Numbered from the stretch's first letter, positions 10,248 to 18,803 are shown. The stretch: 64,000 nt of DNA from Bradyrhizobium vignae (GCF_004114425.1 NZ_RDQF01000030.1:21130-85129), one strand, 5' to 3'. Program-made: numbers and translations. The notes: generated from the letters alone by a model not told the origin.

Positions 10248-11174
10248 TCAGGCCGCCTTCAGCCCGACATCCGGCAGGCGCGGACGGTTCTTGAGCGCCT
10301 TGGCCATCATGGTCTCGACCTCGGCCTTCTCGTGCGGCAGCAGCGCCAGGCGCGGCGGGCGGGTCAGCGCGGTGCCACGGCCCATGATGTGCTCGCACAG
10401 CTTGATGCACTGGACGAGGTCCGGGCGGGCATCGAGATGCAGGAGCGGCATGAACCATTCGTAGAGCGGCATCGCCTCGGCAAAGCGGCCGGCCTTGGCG
10501 AGACGGAACAGCGTCTCGCCCTCGCGCGGGAACGCGTTCGACATGCCGGAGACCCAGCCCACGGCGCCCATCGCGACGCTCTCGACGATGACGTCGTCGA
10601 GGCCCGCGAACAGCACGAAGCGGTCGCCGACCATGTTGCGGGTGTCGATGAAGCGGCGCGTGTCGCCGGAGGAATCCTTGAAGCAGACGACGGTTTCGAC
10701 GTCGGCGAGCGAGGCCAGGATGTCCGGCGTGACGTCGTTCTTGTAGATCGGCGGATTGTTGTAGAGCATCACCGGCAGGTCAGTCGCGCTGGCCACGGCG
10801 CGGAAATGCGCGGCGGTCTCGTGCGGCTTGGAGGAGTAGACCAGGGCCGGCATCACCATCACGCCGTCGATGCCGACACGTGCGGCTTCCTTGGCGGTCT
10901 CGACTGCGAAGGCCGTGGTGAATTCGGCGATGCCGCACAGCACGGGCACGCGACCGGCCGCGACCGACTTCGCCGCCTCCATGATCGCGACCTTCTCCTT
11001 GCGCTCCAGCGAGGTGTTCTCGCCGACCGAGCCGCAGACGATCAGGCCGGAGACGCCGTCGCGGATCAGGCCGTCCATGACCTTGGCGGTCGCCTCGATA
11101 TTGAGCGACAGGTCGTCGTTGAATTGCGTGGTAACGGCCGGGAAGACCCCTTCCCAGTAGATGCGTGGGCTCAT
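10248..11174 (-). CDS. dihydrodipicolinate synthase/N-acetylneuraminate lyase family aldolase
   Basis: This 308-residue class I aldolase of the DapA superfamily has the expected motifs: CGSVGENTSLERKEK (the GxxGE substrate loop), the conserved Tyr in LYNNPPI, and the Schiff-base Lys in CFKDSSGD. Members do very different chemistry on pyruvate-derived acids: dihydrodipicolinate synthesis, sialic acid or KDG cleavage, ketodeoxyglucarate dehydration, or pyrroline-hydroxycarboxylate deamination. It is the last gene of a minus-strand operon dctQ-dctM-dctP-aldolase, so it most likely processes the acid that the TRAP system imports rather than making lysine. ATG 11174 is preceded by a GGAG element; an in-frame ATG at 11210 would add 12 residues. 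Confidence 0.85.
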   Translation of the reverse strand: MSPRIYWEGVFPAVTTQFNDDLSLNIEATAKVMDGLIRDGVSGLIVCGSVGENTSLERKEKVAIMEAAKSVAAGRVPVLCGIAEFTTAFAVETAKEAARVGIDGVMVMPALVYSSKPHETAAHFRAVASATDLPVMLYNNPPIYKNDVTPDILASLADVETVVCFKDSSGDTRRFIDTRNMVGDRFVLFAGLDDVIVESVAMGAVGWVSGMSNAFPREGETLFRLAKAGRFAEAMPLYEWFMPLLHLDARPDLVQCIKLCEHIMGRGTALTRPPRLALLPHEKAEVETMMAKALKNRPRLPDVGLKAA

Positions 11175-11249
11175 TGTTTGGCTCCGATTGAAATTGTGCC
11201 GGCGGATCATTCGATCCGCCGGGCATTGACGTGAGGGAGGTGGACGAGG

Positions 11250-12233
11250 TCAGAGCGTCGCGCCGACCTTGCGCAGCTCGGCGAGCACGGGGGCTTTCGG
11301 CAGCCAGATCTTGTCGAACTCGGCGATGACGGCCTCGGTGTCCTTGGCGTCGACCTGGCGGATCGGGATCGGCGCGTTCTTGAAGCTCTCGATCAGCGCC
11401 GGCTCGTTGCCGGCGAGCTCGTCGATCTGCGCATCAAGCGTCGTCTTGATCGTCTTGGTGATCAGCTCGCGGTCGGCGGCGGGGAGCGATTGCCAGACGC
11501 GGCCGGAGACGACGGCGGCCATCGGCATGAAGACGGCATTCATCTGCAGGATCACCTTCGACACCTTGTCGAAACGCTGATTCCAGGAGAACTCGAGATC
11601 GGCTTCGAGGCCGTCGACCTGGCCGTTGGCCATGGCGTCGAACACTTGCGGCGTCGGGATCGGCGTCGGTGCTGCGCCCAGCGAGGAGTAGAAATCGCGA
11701 TAGACCGGCGTTGGATTGATGCGCAGCTTCATGCCCTTGATGTCGGCGAGCGAATTCAGGTCCTTGGAGGAGAACACGGCGCGCATGCCGGTGATGCCCC
11801 AGCCGAGCCCGATGGTCCCGGTCTCCTGCGGCAGCACGTCGAACAGCTTCACCGCCGCCGGATGGCGCACGAACTTTGCGACCGAAGGCGTCGAGCGGAC
11901 GATGTAGGGCGCATTGATCGCGGCGATGTGCGGCACGCGCGAGCCGAGCTCGGCGGCCTGGATGAAGCCCATGTCGAGCGCGCCGGACTGCAATTGCTGC
12001 ATCATCGCGGTCTCGTTGCCGAGCTGGCCGGAGTGGAACACGGTCACGGTCAGACGGCCGTTGGTCGCGGCCTTGAGATCCTCGCCGAATTTGAGCGCGG
12101 CCTTGTTCCAGGAATGCCCGTTCGGCGTGATCAGGCCGAGGCGGAATTCCTTGGCCTGGGCGAGCGCCAGCGATGGCGCGAACACCGAGGCGGCGGCACT
12201 GGCGGCGAGAAAGCGGCGGCGTGAAAGCGGCAT
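11250..12233 (-). CDS. TRAP transporter substrate-binding protein (DctP family)
   Basis: This 327-residue periplasmic protein binds the substrate of a TRAP transporter. It starts with a Tat-like signal peptide (MPLSRRRFLAASAAASVFAPS, cleavage near ALAQA) and continues with DctP-family features: GLITPNGHSWNKAALKFGEDLKA, GALDMGFIQAAELG, the Arg-containing KLRINPTPVYRDF and VDGLEADLEF. The Arg in the RINPTP segment is where the family binds a carboxylate, which suggests an organic or sugar acid. It lies between the large permease gene and the aldolase gene. The ATG at 12233 is where the signal peptide begins. Confidence 0.93.
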   Translation of the reverse strand: MPLSRRRFLAASAAASVFAPSLALAQAKEFRLGLITPNGHSWNKAALKFGEDLKAATNGRLTVTVFHSGQLGNETAMMQQLQSGALDMGFIQAAELGSRVPHIAAINAPYIVRSTPSVAKFVRHPAAVKLFDVLPQETGTIGLGWGITGMRAVFSSKDLNSLADIKGMKLRINPTPVYRDFYSSLGAAPTPIPTPQVFDAMANGQVDGLEADLEFSWNQRFDKVSKVILQMNAVFMPMAAVVSGRVWQSLPAADRELITKTIKTTLDAQIDELAGNEPALIESFKNAPIPIRQVDAKDTEAVIAEFDKIWLPKAPVLAELRKVGATL

Positions 12234-12256
12234 GGTCGGGCTCCTTTCGGATGGGC

Positions 12257-13522
12257 CTATTTGACGAGGATCAGCGAGAGCGAGGGATAGAGCGAGAGCA
12301 GCACCAGCAGGAGGCAGGAGATGACGAAGAAGGGCAGCGTCACCATGAACATCTTGCCGGGCTTGGCGCCGGTGACGGCGGCCGCGACGAAGAAGCAGAG
12401 CCCGACCGGCGGCGACAGCAGGCCGAGCACGAGGTTGATCACCACCACGACGCCGAACTGCCGGGGGTCGATGTGATAGATCTCGGTTGCGACCGGCAGC
12501 AGGATCGGCACCGTCATGATCAGGCCGGGAATGCCGTCGATGACCGTGCCGATGATCAGCAGGATGACGTTGCAGATCAGCATGAAGCTGATCGGGCCCT
12601 TGGCGGCGGACTGGATCCACCCGGCGGTCTCCTGCGGCACCTTGCCGAAGATCAGCACCCAGGAGAACACGGCGGCGGCAGCGACCAGGAACAGCACGAT
12701 CGCCGAATAGATCGCGCTGCGCAGCATCATCTGCGGCAGCTGGGAGAACTTGAACTCCCTGGTCCAGTATTTTCCAACGAGCGCTGCGGCGACCGCGCCG
12801 ACGGCTGCAGACTCCGTGGCGTTGGCGAGGCCGCCGAGAATGGTGCCGACGATGACGATCGGGATCAGCAGCGTCGGCGAGGTCCGCAGGATCGTCATGA
12901 CGCGCTGGCGTGGCGTCTGATAGTCCGCGCGGGGGTAGTTGTACATGTACCCCATCAGCGCGATGACGAGGCAGAACATCACCGTGAGAATGACGCCCGG
13001 CACGATGCCGGCGATCAGCATGTCGCTGACCGAGACTTGCGCCAGCACGCTGTAGACCACGAACATCACCGAGGGCGGGATGATCGGGCCGAGCATCCCG
13101 CCATAGGCGGTGAGGCCCGCCGCGAAGGTCTTGTCGTAGCCCTTCTTCTCCATCTCCGGCACCATGATCTGGGCCATGATCGCGACCTGCGCGGTTGCGG
13201 AGCCCAGGATGGAGGAGATGAACATGTTGGCGAGGATGTTGACGTAGGCGAGCCCGCCCTTGAGCGAGCCGACGAAGGCCATCGCCATGTCGACGATGCG
13301 CCTCGTGATGCCGCCGCCGTTCATGATCTCGCCGATCAGGATGAACAGCGGAATGGCGATCAGGCCATAACTGTCGACGCCGCCGAACAGCTGGAGCGGA
13401 TAGGACTGGAACAGCACCGGGTTGCCCGACGCTGCGATGTAGACCAGGCCGGCGAGGCACAGGCAGAGCCCGATCGGCACGCCGACCAGCATGAACGCCA
13501 TGAAGGCTGCTGACGTGATCAT
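12257..13522 (-). CDS. TRAP transporter large permease (DctM family)
   Basis: This 421-residue membrane protein has about 12 hydrophobic segments and is the ion-coupled transport subunit. Family markers include LVGVPIGLCLCLAGL near the N-terminus, the GSATAQVAIMAQIMVPEM and AYGGMLGPIIPPSVMFVVY segments, and LLSPPVGLCFFVAAAV near the C-terminus. Its ATG at 13522 overlaps the TGA of the small permease gene by one base (TGATG), so the two subunits are translationally coupled. The substrate is unknown. Confidence 0.95.
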   Translation of the reverse strand: MITSAAFMAFMLVGVPIGLCLCLAGLVYIAASGNPVLFQSYPLQLFGGVDSYGLIAIPLFILIGEIMNGGGITRRIVDMAMAFVGSLKGGLAYVNILANMFISSILGSATAQVAIMAQIMVPEMEKKGYDKTFAAGLTAYGGMLGPIIPPSVMFVVYSVLAQVSVSDMLIAGIVPGVILTVMFCLVIALMGYMYNYPRADYQTPRQRVMTILRTSPTLLIPIVIVGTILGGLANATESAAVGAVAAALVGKYWTREFKFSQLPQMMLRSAIYSAIVLFLVAAAAVFSWVLIFGKVPQETAGWIQSAAKGPISFMLICNVILLIIGTVIDGIPGLIMTVPILLPVATEIYHIDPRQFGVVVVINLVLGLLSPPVGLCFFVAAAVTGAKPGKMFMVTLPFFVISCLLLVLLSLYPSLSLILVK

Positions 13523-14145
13523 CAGTTGACCCCATCCAGCTCGGAGAGCTGGAAGCCCTTTGGGGGCGTACGCGGGACCAGCTCGAGATCTTCCAGCAGA
13601 TTGGCGAGGCCGTGAATGGTCATCGACACCGCGAAGATCGGCAGCGTCAGATACAGCACCCAGGTCGGCCAGTTCAGCGTCTGGGTGTGCTCGGTGTAGA
13701 GGAAGTTGAATGTCGCGGCCGCGAGCTTGCGCCCATCGAAGCCGGCGCGGGCAAGCCCGACCGGATCCATCCAGAGCACGCAGGTCACGATCAGAGCGAG
13801 GCCGAACACGACGACGAGGCCGGTCGAGGTCACCTTGGCGACCTTCTGGTGCTGCGGCGAAAGACGCTCCGTCAGCATCGTCACCGCGAAATCGAGCCGC
13901 AGCCGCGTCATCGCGGACGCGCCGATGAAGGTCAGCCAGACCACGCAATAGACCGCGGATTCATCAATCCAGTAGATGGGAAAGTGCGAGTAGCGGGTGA
14001 CGACGTTCACCAGGATCAATCCGGTGAGCAGGTACATCAGGCCCATCAGCGCCAGACGCTCGAAGGCGAGCAAGGCGCTCGACATCCGGACGATCGTCCG
14101 CCGGAGGCTGAGCGCGCGCGTGGCCGGCATGGTCTGCTCGATCAT
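13522..14145 (-). CDS. TRAP transporter small permease (DctQ family)
   Basis: This 207-residue inner-membrane protein has four hydrophobic segments and the DctQ pattern VVTRYSHFPIYWIDESAVYCVVWLTFIGAS. It binds the large permease. It is the first gene of the operon dctQ-dctM-dctP-aldolase. A perfect 19-bp palindrome lies 44 bases upstream of its ATG, in the divergent region shared with a GntR-family gene. Confidence 0.93.
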   Translation of the reverse strand: MIEQTMPATRALSLRRTIVRMSSALLAFERLALMGLMYLLTGLILVNVVTRYSHFPIYWIDESAVYCVVWLTFIGASAMTRLRLDFAVTMLTERLSPQHQKVAKVTSTGLVVVFGLALIVTCVLWMDPVGLARAGFDGRKLAAATFNFLYTEHTQTLNWPTWVLYLTLPIFAVSMTIHGLANLLEDLELVPRTPPKGFQLSELDGVN

Positions 14146-14188
14146 GAAAGAGGCCCCAACCCCCGAAAGATTTGTCGTGCGATCGCCG

Positions 14189-14207
14189 AATGTATAATTT
14201 ATACATT
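14189..14207. promoter_or_regulatory. 19-bp palindrome, probable GntR/FCD operator
   Basis: AATGTATAA-T-TTATACATT is a perfect inverted repeat with 9-base arms around one central base. It is very AT-rich against a GC-rich background. It lies between the divergent dctQ (starts 14145) and gntR (starts 14365) genes, closer to dctQ. FCD-subfamily GntR regulators bind short palindromes built on GTATAC-like cores, so this is the expected operator for the adjacent regulator. The assignment is inferred from position and symmetry. Confidence 0.7.
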
Positions 14208-14364
14208 TTGGGAGTCAAACGGAGTTTGCGGTCATTTTGACGGCAGGGCGCGCTCATGCTGGGCACTTCTCTTTTGTGGAGTGCTTGGCTTTTGCCGGAC
14301 GTCTCAACATGCAAGACAGGGACCGCGTCGACCGAACGAGTCGAGAAGGACAACAGACGATCAG

Positions 14365-15048
14365 ATGAGACAGCCTCTGAAGCATCGCACCTTGTCGGCT
14401 GCGATCGTCGACCAACTCCGGCAGGCGATCCTCGACGGCACCTATCCGGCCGGATCGCAACTGCGCCAGGACGCGCTCGGCGAGGCCTATGGCGTCAGCC
14501 GCATTCCCGTCCGCGAGGCGCTATTCCAGCTCGAGGCGGAAGGCCTGGTGCGGATCGTTCCGCAGAAGGGCGCCATCGTCTCGGAGCTGTCGCTGGACGA
14601 GATCAACGACGTCTTCGACCTGCGCCGAATCCTGGAGCCGCGATTGCTCGCACAGTCGGCGCCGCGTTTCACCGCGGAGGATTTCGAGGGGCTCGACGAC
14701 ATCCATAGGCGGTTCGAGAAGGCGATCAAGGCGAGGAACGTCAGCGAGTGGGGCCAGCTCAACGCCGACTTCCACATGGCGCTCTACGTGCACGCACCGC
14801 AGCCGCGCACGCGCGCAATCGTGCTGTCGCTGCTCCAGACCAGCGACCGTTACACGCGTCTGCAACTCTCCAACACCAAGGCGATGGGCATTGCCGAAAA
14901 GGAGCACGCCCAGCTGATCGCGCTCTGCCGCGCGCAAAAGGTCGAGGAGGCGTGCCGGTTTCTGGAGCGGCACATCGAAGCCGTCCGTAAGGATCTGTTG
15001 CAGGTCGTGGCGAACGCACCGCGCTCGCGGCGGAAGGAGAATTCGTAG
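14365..15048 (+). CDS. GntR-family transcriptional regulator (FCD domain)
   Basis: This 227-residue regulator has an N-terminal winged helix (LSAAIVDQLRQAILDGTYPAGSQL, then LGEAYGVSRIPVREALFQLEAEGLV) and a C-terminal all-helical FCD effector domain (EINDVFDLRRILEP, DFHMALYVHA, EHAQLIALCRA, ERHIEA). FCD proteins usually sense small carboxylic acids and repress the genes that consume them. It is divergent from the TRAP/aldolase operon with a palindrome between them, so it probably represses that operon until the acid is present. ATG 14365 gives the standard N-terminus. Confidence 0.92.
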   Translation: MRQPLKHRTLSAAIVDQLRQAILDGTYPAGSQLRQDALGEAYGVSRIPVREALFQLEAEGLVRIVPQKGAIVSELSLDEINDVFDLRRILEPRLLAQSAPRFTAEDFEGLDDIHRRFEKAIKARNVSEWGQLNADFHMALYVHAPQPRTRAIVLSLLQTSDRYTRLQLSNTKAMGIAEKEHAQLIALCRAQKVEEACRFLERHIEAVRKDLLQVVANAPRSRRKENS

Positions 15049-15091
15049 GGCGGGTCAGCCTTGCAGATGCGAGAAGCGCAGAACTTGTAGA

Positions 15092-15170
15092 GTGGGCAAA
15101 GGCGCGTAGTGCCGTGCCCACCATCTCTCCGTGATCGCCGACAGGTGGTGGGCACGCTTCGCTTTGCCCC
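15092..15170. repeat. palindromic intergenic repeat (gtgggcaaag ... ctttgccc type)
   Basis: GGGCAAAG near 15094-15101 is matched by CTTTGCCC at 15162-15169, and GTGCCCACCA (15114-15123) by TGGTGGGCAC (15145-15154). It fills the gap between convergent gntR (ends 15048) and the second TRAP large permease (ends 15193). From memory, this gtgggcaaagcgaagcgtgcccacc element is repeated many times in Bradyrhizobium genomes. Confidence 0.75.
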
Positions 15171-15192
15171 CCTGCCGCAGTTGTAATCGTCG

Positions 15193-16551
15193 CTACCTGC
15201 TCCCGTCCGGTCCCATCACGAGGTCCGGCAGCCAGGTCGAAATGCCCGGCACGAAGCACAGCAGCAGCACCGCGAGCATCATCAAGAGCACGAAGGGCAG
15301 CGTGCCCCAGATCACCTCGCGCAGGGGAATGTCCGGTGCGACGTTGCGGATGACGAAGATGTTGAGGCCGACGGGCGGGTGGATCAGGCCCATCTCCATC
15401 ACGATGGTCATGACCACGCCGAACCAGATGATGTCGAAATTGGCGGCGCGGAGCGGCGGCAGGATGATCGGCGCGGTCATCAGGATGATCGACACCGGCG
15501 GCAGGAAGAAGCCGAGCACGACGACCATGACGAGGATCGCGAACAGCAGCTCCCATCGCGGCAGATGCATCGCGACGATGGATTCGGCGACCGATTGCGA
15601 GATGTGCAGGTAGCTCATCACGTAGGAATAGAGCAGCGACATGCCGATGATCATCATCAGCATGGTCGATTCCCGGATCGTCGATTTCATGATCGGAGCG
15701 AGATCACTCGGCCGCCACACGCTGTAGATCGCCGCAATCAGCGCCAGCGCGAGCAGGCCGCCGAGGCCCGCGGTCTCCGACGGCGTGGCGTAGCCGCCAT
15801 AGAGCGCGATCATGACGCCGGTGAGCAGCAGCACGAAGGGGATCACGCGCGGCAGCACGCTGAAGCGTTCGGCCAGCGTGTACTCGTCGCGCGTCAGGAT
15901 CGCACCTTCGGGCCCGCCGTTCTTGTAGATCGCTTCAGCCGCCTTGTATTCCCGGCGGAATCGGATCACGGCATAGGCGCCGAACAGGGTGACCAGCAAG
16001 AGGCCGGGACCGATGCCGGCGAGGAACAGACGCCCCAGCGACTTTTCCGCGGCAACCGCAAACAGGATCATGGTGATGGACGGCGGCAGCAGGATGCCGA
16101 GCGTGCCGCCGGCGGCGATGATGCCTGCGGCAAAGCTGCCGGAATAGCCGCGCTTGCGCATCTCGGGGATACCGGCCGAACCGATCGCCGAGCAGGTCGC
16201 TGGGCTCGAGCCCGCCATCGCCGCGAACAGCGCGCAGGCGAAGACGTTGGCGACGCCGAGGCCGCCGGGGACGCGATGCAGCCAGGCATGCAGCGCCGAA
16301 TAGAGATCCTGGCCAGCGCGCGACTTGCCGATCGCGGCGCCCTTCAGGATGAAGAGCGGAATCGACAGCAGCGTGATCGAGGCCATTTCCTCGTACACGT
16401 TCTGGGTCACCGTATCGAGCGAGGCCGAGGGCATGTAGATGCCCATGAACACGACCGCGACCGCGCCGAGCGCGAACGCAATCGGCATGCCCGAGAACAT
16501 CACGAGCAGCGTCGCGATGCCGTAGGCAAGGCCGATACCGAAAACGCTCAT
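15193..16551 (-). CDS. TRAP transporter large permease (DctM family), second system
   Basis: This 452-residue protein has about 12 to 13 hydrophobic segments and DctM signatures: FSGMPIAFALGAVAVVFMG, SIPLFILKGAAIGKS, AGSSPATCSAIGSAGIPEM, GGTLGILLPPSITMILF and the C-terminal LIHPPVGLNIFVIRNVAP. It is not close to the other DctM in this window (421 aa), so the two transporters probably carry different substrates. Its ATG at 16551 overlaps the TGA of the small permease gene (ATGA), showing translational coupling. Confidence 0.94.
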   Translation of the reverse strand: MSVFGIGLAYGIATLLVMFSGMPIAFALGAVAVVFMGIYMPSASLDTVTQNVYEEMASITLLSIPLFILKGAAIGKSRAGQDLYSALHAWLHRVPGGLGVANVFACALFAAMAGSSPATCSAIGSAGIPEMRKRGYSGSFAAGIIAAGGTLGILLPPSITMILFAVAAEKSLGRLFLAGIGPGLLLVTLFGAYAVIRFRREYKAAEAIYKNGGPEGAILTRDEYTLAERFSVLPRVIPFVLLLTGVMIALYGGYATPSETAGLGGLLALALIAAIYSVWRPSDLAPIMKSTIRESTMLMMIIGMSLLYSYVMSYLHISQSVAESIVAMHLPRWELLFAILVMVVVLGFFLPPVSIILMTAPIILPPLRAANFDIIWFGVVMTIVMEMGLIHPPVGLNIFVIRNVAPDIPLREVIWGTLPFVLLMMLAVLLLCFVPGISTWLPDLVMGPDGSR

Positions 16552-17102
16552 GGCCGCTTGGCTCCGGTGAAGGGCAGCGCAAGCTGCACGAGGATCTGGA
16601 TGCAGAGCAGGCTCATGCCGAGCGCCATCAGCGCATAGGGGATCGCGAGCGGCGGCGACCACATCGAATTCGAGACCTGGCCGTCGACATAGGCTTCATG
16701 GGCCAGTGTCCAGGATTTCCAGGCGAAGAAGGCGCAGAACAGGAACGTCGCGGCGTCGACGAGCCAGAGCCGGACCTTGTTGGCGAGCGGCGAGAGCAGG
16801 CCGACGAAGGCTTCGATGCCGATATGGCCGCGGTTCTGCTGCACATAGGCGGCCGTCATGAAGGTGGCGCCGACCAGCAGGAACACGGCGGCCTCGTCCT
16901 GCCAGTAATTGGCGGCCTTGAACAGCGCGCGGCTGAGCACGCTGTAGCTCAGGATGGCGCAGGCGGCGACCAGCGCAATCGCGGCGAACACGACGATGAT
17001 GCTGTTGAGGACGGCGAGACCGCGATCGATCGCCGCCGCAGGGCCGGTCCCCGCGGCAACGCTCGCCCGGTCGTCACGATCCGGAAGCGGACCGTGGCTC
17101 AT
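16548..17102 (-). CDS. TRAP transporter small permease (DctQ family), second system
   Basis: This 184-residue protein has four hydrophobic segments, with the DctQ-type YWQDEAAVFLLVGATFMTAAYVQQNRGHIGIEAF. The N-terminus (MSHGPLPDRDDRAS) is a polar cytoplasmic tail. Its ATG at 17102 overlaps the stop of the upstream dctP gene (ATGA), and its stop overlaps the dctM start, so all three genes of this set are tightly coupled: dctP-dctQ-dctM. Confidence 0.92.
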   Translation of the reverse strand: MSHGPLPDRDDRASVAAGTGPAAAIDRGLAVLNSIIVVFAAIALVAACAILSYSVLSRALFKAANYWQDEAAVFLLVGATFMTAAYVQQNRGHIGIEAFVGLLSPLANKVRLWLVDAATFLFCAFFAWKSWTLAHEAYVDGQVSNSMWSPPLAIPYALMALGMSLLCIQILVQLALPFTGAKRP

Positions 17103-18121
17103 GCCGCGACGTCGACGGCGAGCTTGAGCAGGTTTGCGGCGGTCGCGGTCTTGGCGCTGTAGTCCTTCCACGCGGTGTCGCGGGCGATGTCGCGCCACTT
17201 GCCGACGGTCGCGGCATCGAGCGCCGAGACCTTGGCGCCGGCCTTCTCGTACACCTTGGCGACCTCGACGTCGTCGTCCTGCGCGCCCTTGCGGCCGAAG
17301 GCTTCGAGCTCTGTGCCGACCGCGAGCAAGATATCTTGATGGTTCTTCGGCAGCTTGTCGAAGATCGCCTTCGACATCATCAGCGGCTCGAGCATGAACC
17401 AGTAGGAGGTGCCGGCGCCTGACGTCAGCGACTTCGCGACCTCTTCGAGGCGGAACGAGATCAGGCTGGTCGAGGAGGTGATGCCGGCATCGCACGCGCC
17501 GGTCTGCATCGCCGCGTAGATTTCGTTCGAGGGTACCGACAGCACCGAGGCGCCGGCGGTCTGCAGCACCATGTCCATCTCGCGCGAGCCGCCGCGCACT
17601 TTCATGCCCTTGGCATCCTCGGGCGCGACGATCGGCTTGGAGCGGCTGGCAACGCCGCCGGCCTGCCAGACCCAGGTAAGCAGGATGATGCCTTTGTCGG
17701 CGAGGAAATCGGTCAGTGCCTTGCCGACGGGCTCCTTCTTCCAGCGCAGGCCCTGATCGTAGGTGGTCACCAGGCCCGGCATCAGGCCGATATTGGTTTC
17801 CGGCAACTCGCCGCCGGCATAAGGCATCGGATAGAGCGAGATGTCGAGCGCGCCCTTGCGCATCGCGGAGAACTGCGCGTTGGTCTTGATCAGCGAGGAG
17901 TTCGGATAAATTTCCGCGGCGATGTCGCCATTGCTGCGCTTGGCAACTTCAGCAGCGAACATGCGACAGAGCCGGTCGCGGAAATCGCCTTTGTCGATGG
18001 TGCCGCCCGGGAATTGATGCGAGATCTTCAGCGTAGTGGCGGCCTGCGCGGTTCCGGTGCCGAAGCGCAGGATGGCGGGTGCGGCGACGGCGGTCGCGAT
18101 CAGATGGCGGCGCGTAATCAT
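17099..18121 (-). CDS. TRAP transporter substrate-binding protein (DctP family), second system
   Basis: This 340-residue periplasmic binding protein has a twin-arginine-like signal peptide (MITRRHLIATAVAAPAIL, cleavage near AQA). DctP features follow: ISHQFPGGTIDKGDFRDRLCRMFAAEV, GALDISLYPMPYAGGELP, the Arg in MKVRGGSREMDMV and GACDAGITSSTSL. It is the first gene of its operon. No enzyme or regulator gene adjoins this set, so its substrate cannot be guessed from context. Confidence 0.93.
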   Translation of the reverse strand: MITRRHLIATAVAAPAILRFGTGTAQAATTLKISHQFPGGTIDKGDFRDRLCRMFAAEVAKRSNGDIAAEIYPNSSLIKTNAQFSAMRKGALDISLYPMPYAGGELPETNIGLMPGLVTTYDQGLRWKKEPVGKALTDFLADKGIILLTWVWQAGGVASRSKPIVAPEDAKGMKVRGGSREMDMVLQTAGASVLSVPSNEIYAAMQTGACDAGITSSTSLISFRLEEVAKSLTSGAGTSYWFMLEPLMMSKAIFDKLPKNHQDILLAVGTELEAFGRKGAQDDDVEVAKVYEKAGAKVSALDAATVGKWRDIARDTAWKDYSAKTATAANLLKLAVDVAA

Positions 18122-18430
18122 GGTGTGATCCCCTTGGACTGTTCTTGTTGGTGTGATTTGGATCGGGTCTTGTGAGACCGGCGTTCAGGCTCATCCTAGC
18201 CGGTCTTTCAGCCGATATTCTCTCATCTGATAGTTCGAGACCGAATGCCCCGGCAAGTGCCGGCCGTGCTGCGCTGCACACTTCCTGGTCCCGCGCGCGA
18301 AAGTACGACGGATAGCGGAGGGCTCGCCAAAATTTATCGGCGGCGGCGTAACAACGCCGACTGGCGATCCGTCGAGATCAAATAGCGGCGTCCGTCGCTG
18401 ACAAACACCATCTCGAAGGGAAGATGAACC
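18122..18430. other. 309-base divergent intergenic region
   Basis: This stretch separates the start of the second dctP (minus) from the MXKDX gene (plus) and must carry both promoters. An AAGGGA element just before 18431 is a fair ribosome binding site for the plus-strand gene, and AAGGGGAT precedes the dctP start. I see no convincing operator, RNA or further gene. Confidence 0.5.
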
Positions 18431-18676
18431 ATGACCATTCGCACCCGCATCGTGCTCGGCGTCTCGGCTGCCGCTCTTTCGCTTGGCCTCGCGTTTGCTC
18501 CGGCCGCCTTTGCTCAGGACAAGATGGGCAAGGATGACGGCATGATGAAAAAAGACACGATGTCCAAGGACGGCATGATGAAGAAGGACACCATGTCCAA
18601 GGACGACGGCATGAAGAAGGATCACATGTCGAAGGACGGCATGAAGAAAGACGACGGAATGATGAAGAAGAATTGA
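18431..18676 (+). CDS. pentapeptide MXKDX repeat protein
   Basis: This 81-residue exported protein has a clear signal peptide (MTIRTRIVLGVSAAALSLGLA, cleavage near AFAQ). The mature part is almost entirely made of short M-x-K-D units: DKMGKDDGMMKKD, TMSKDGMMKKD and so on to the end. It belongs to the MXKDX repeat family of small periplasmic proteins. The high Met, Lys and Asp content would allow metal binding, but the function is unproven. The DNA of the repeats is correspondingly repetitive, so copy number may vary between strains. Confidence 0.85.
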   Translation: MTIRTRIVLGVSAAALSLGLAFAPAAFAQDKMGKDDGMMKKDTMSKDGMMKKDTMSKDDGMKKDHMSKDGMKKDDGMMKKN

Positions 18677-18731
18677 TCCTGCCGCGTCGTCGCGCAGCGC
18701 CCGCCTTGAGCGGCCCGCGCACGCGCGAATT

Positions 18732-18760
18732 CCGGCGGCGGTCTTTAAGACCGCCTCCGG
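18732..18760. terminator. bidirectional hairpin terminator
   Basis: GGCGGTCTT (18737-18745) and AAGACCGCC (18747-18755) form a perfect 9-bp stem, with CCGG on each outer flank. It lies between the convergent MXKDX (ends 18676) and DUF6481 (ends 18804) genes. There is no long T-run, so the strength is uncertain. Confidence 0.5.
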
Positions 18761-18803
18761 AACGGCGCTTCAGTTCAAGTTCAATTGAACGTGACGAGTG
18801 AAC

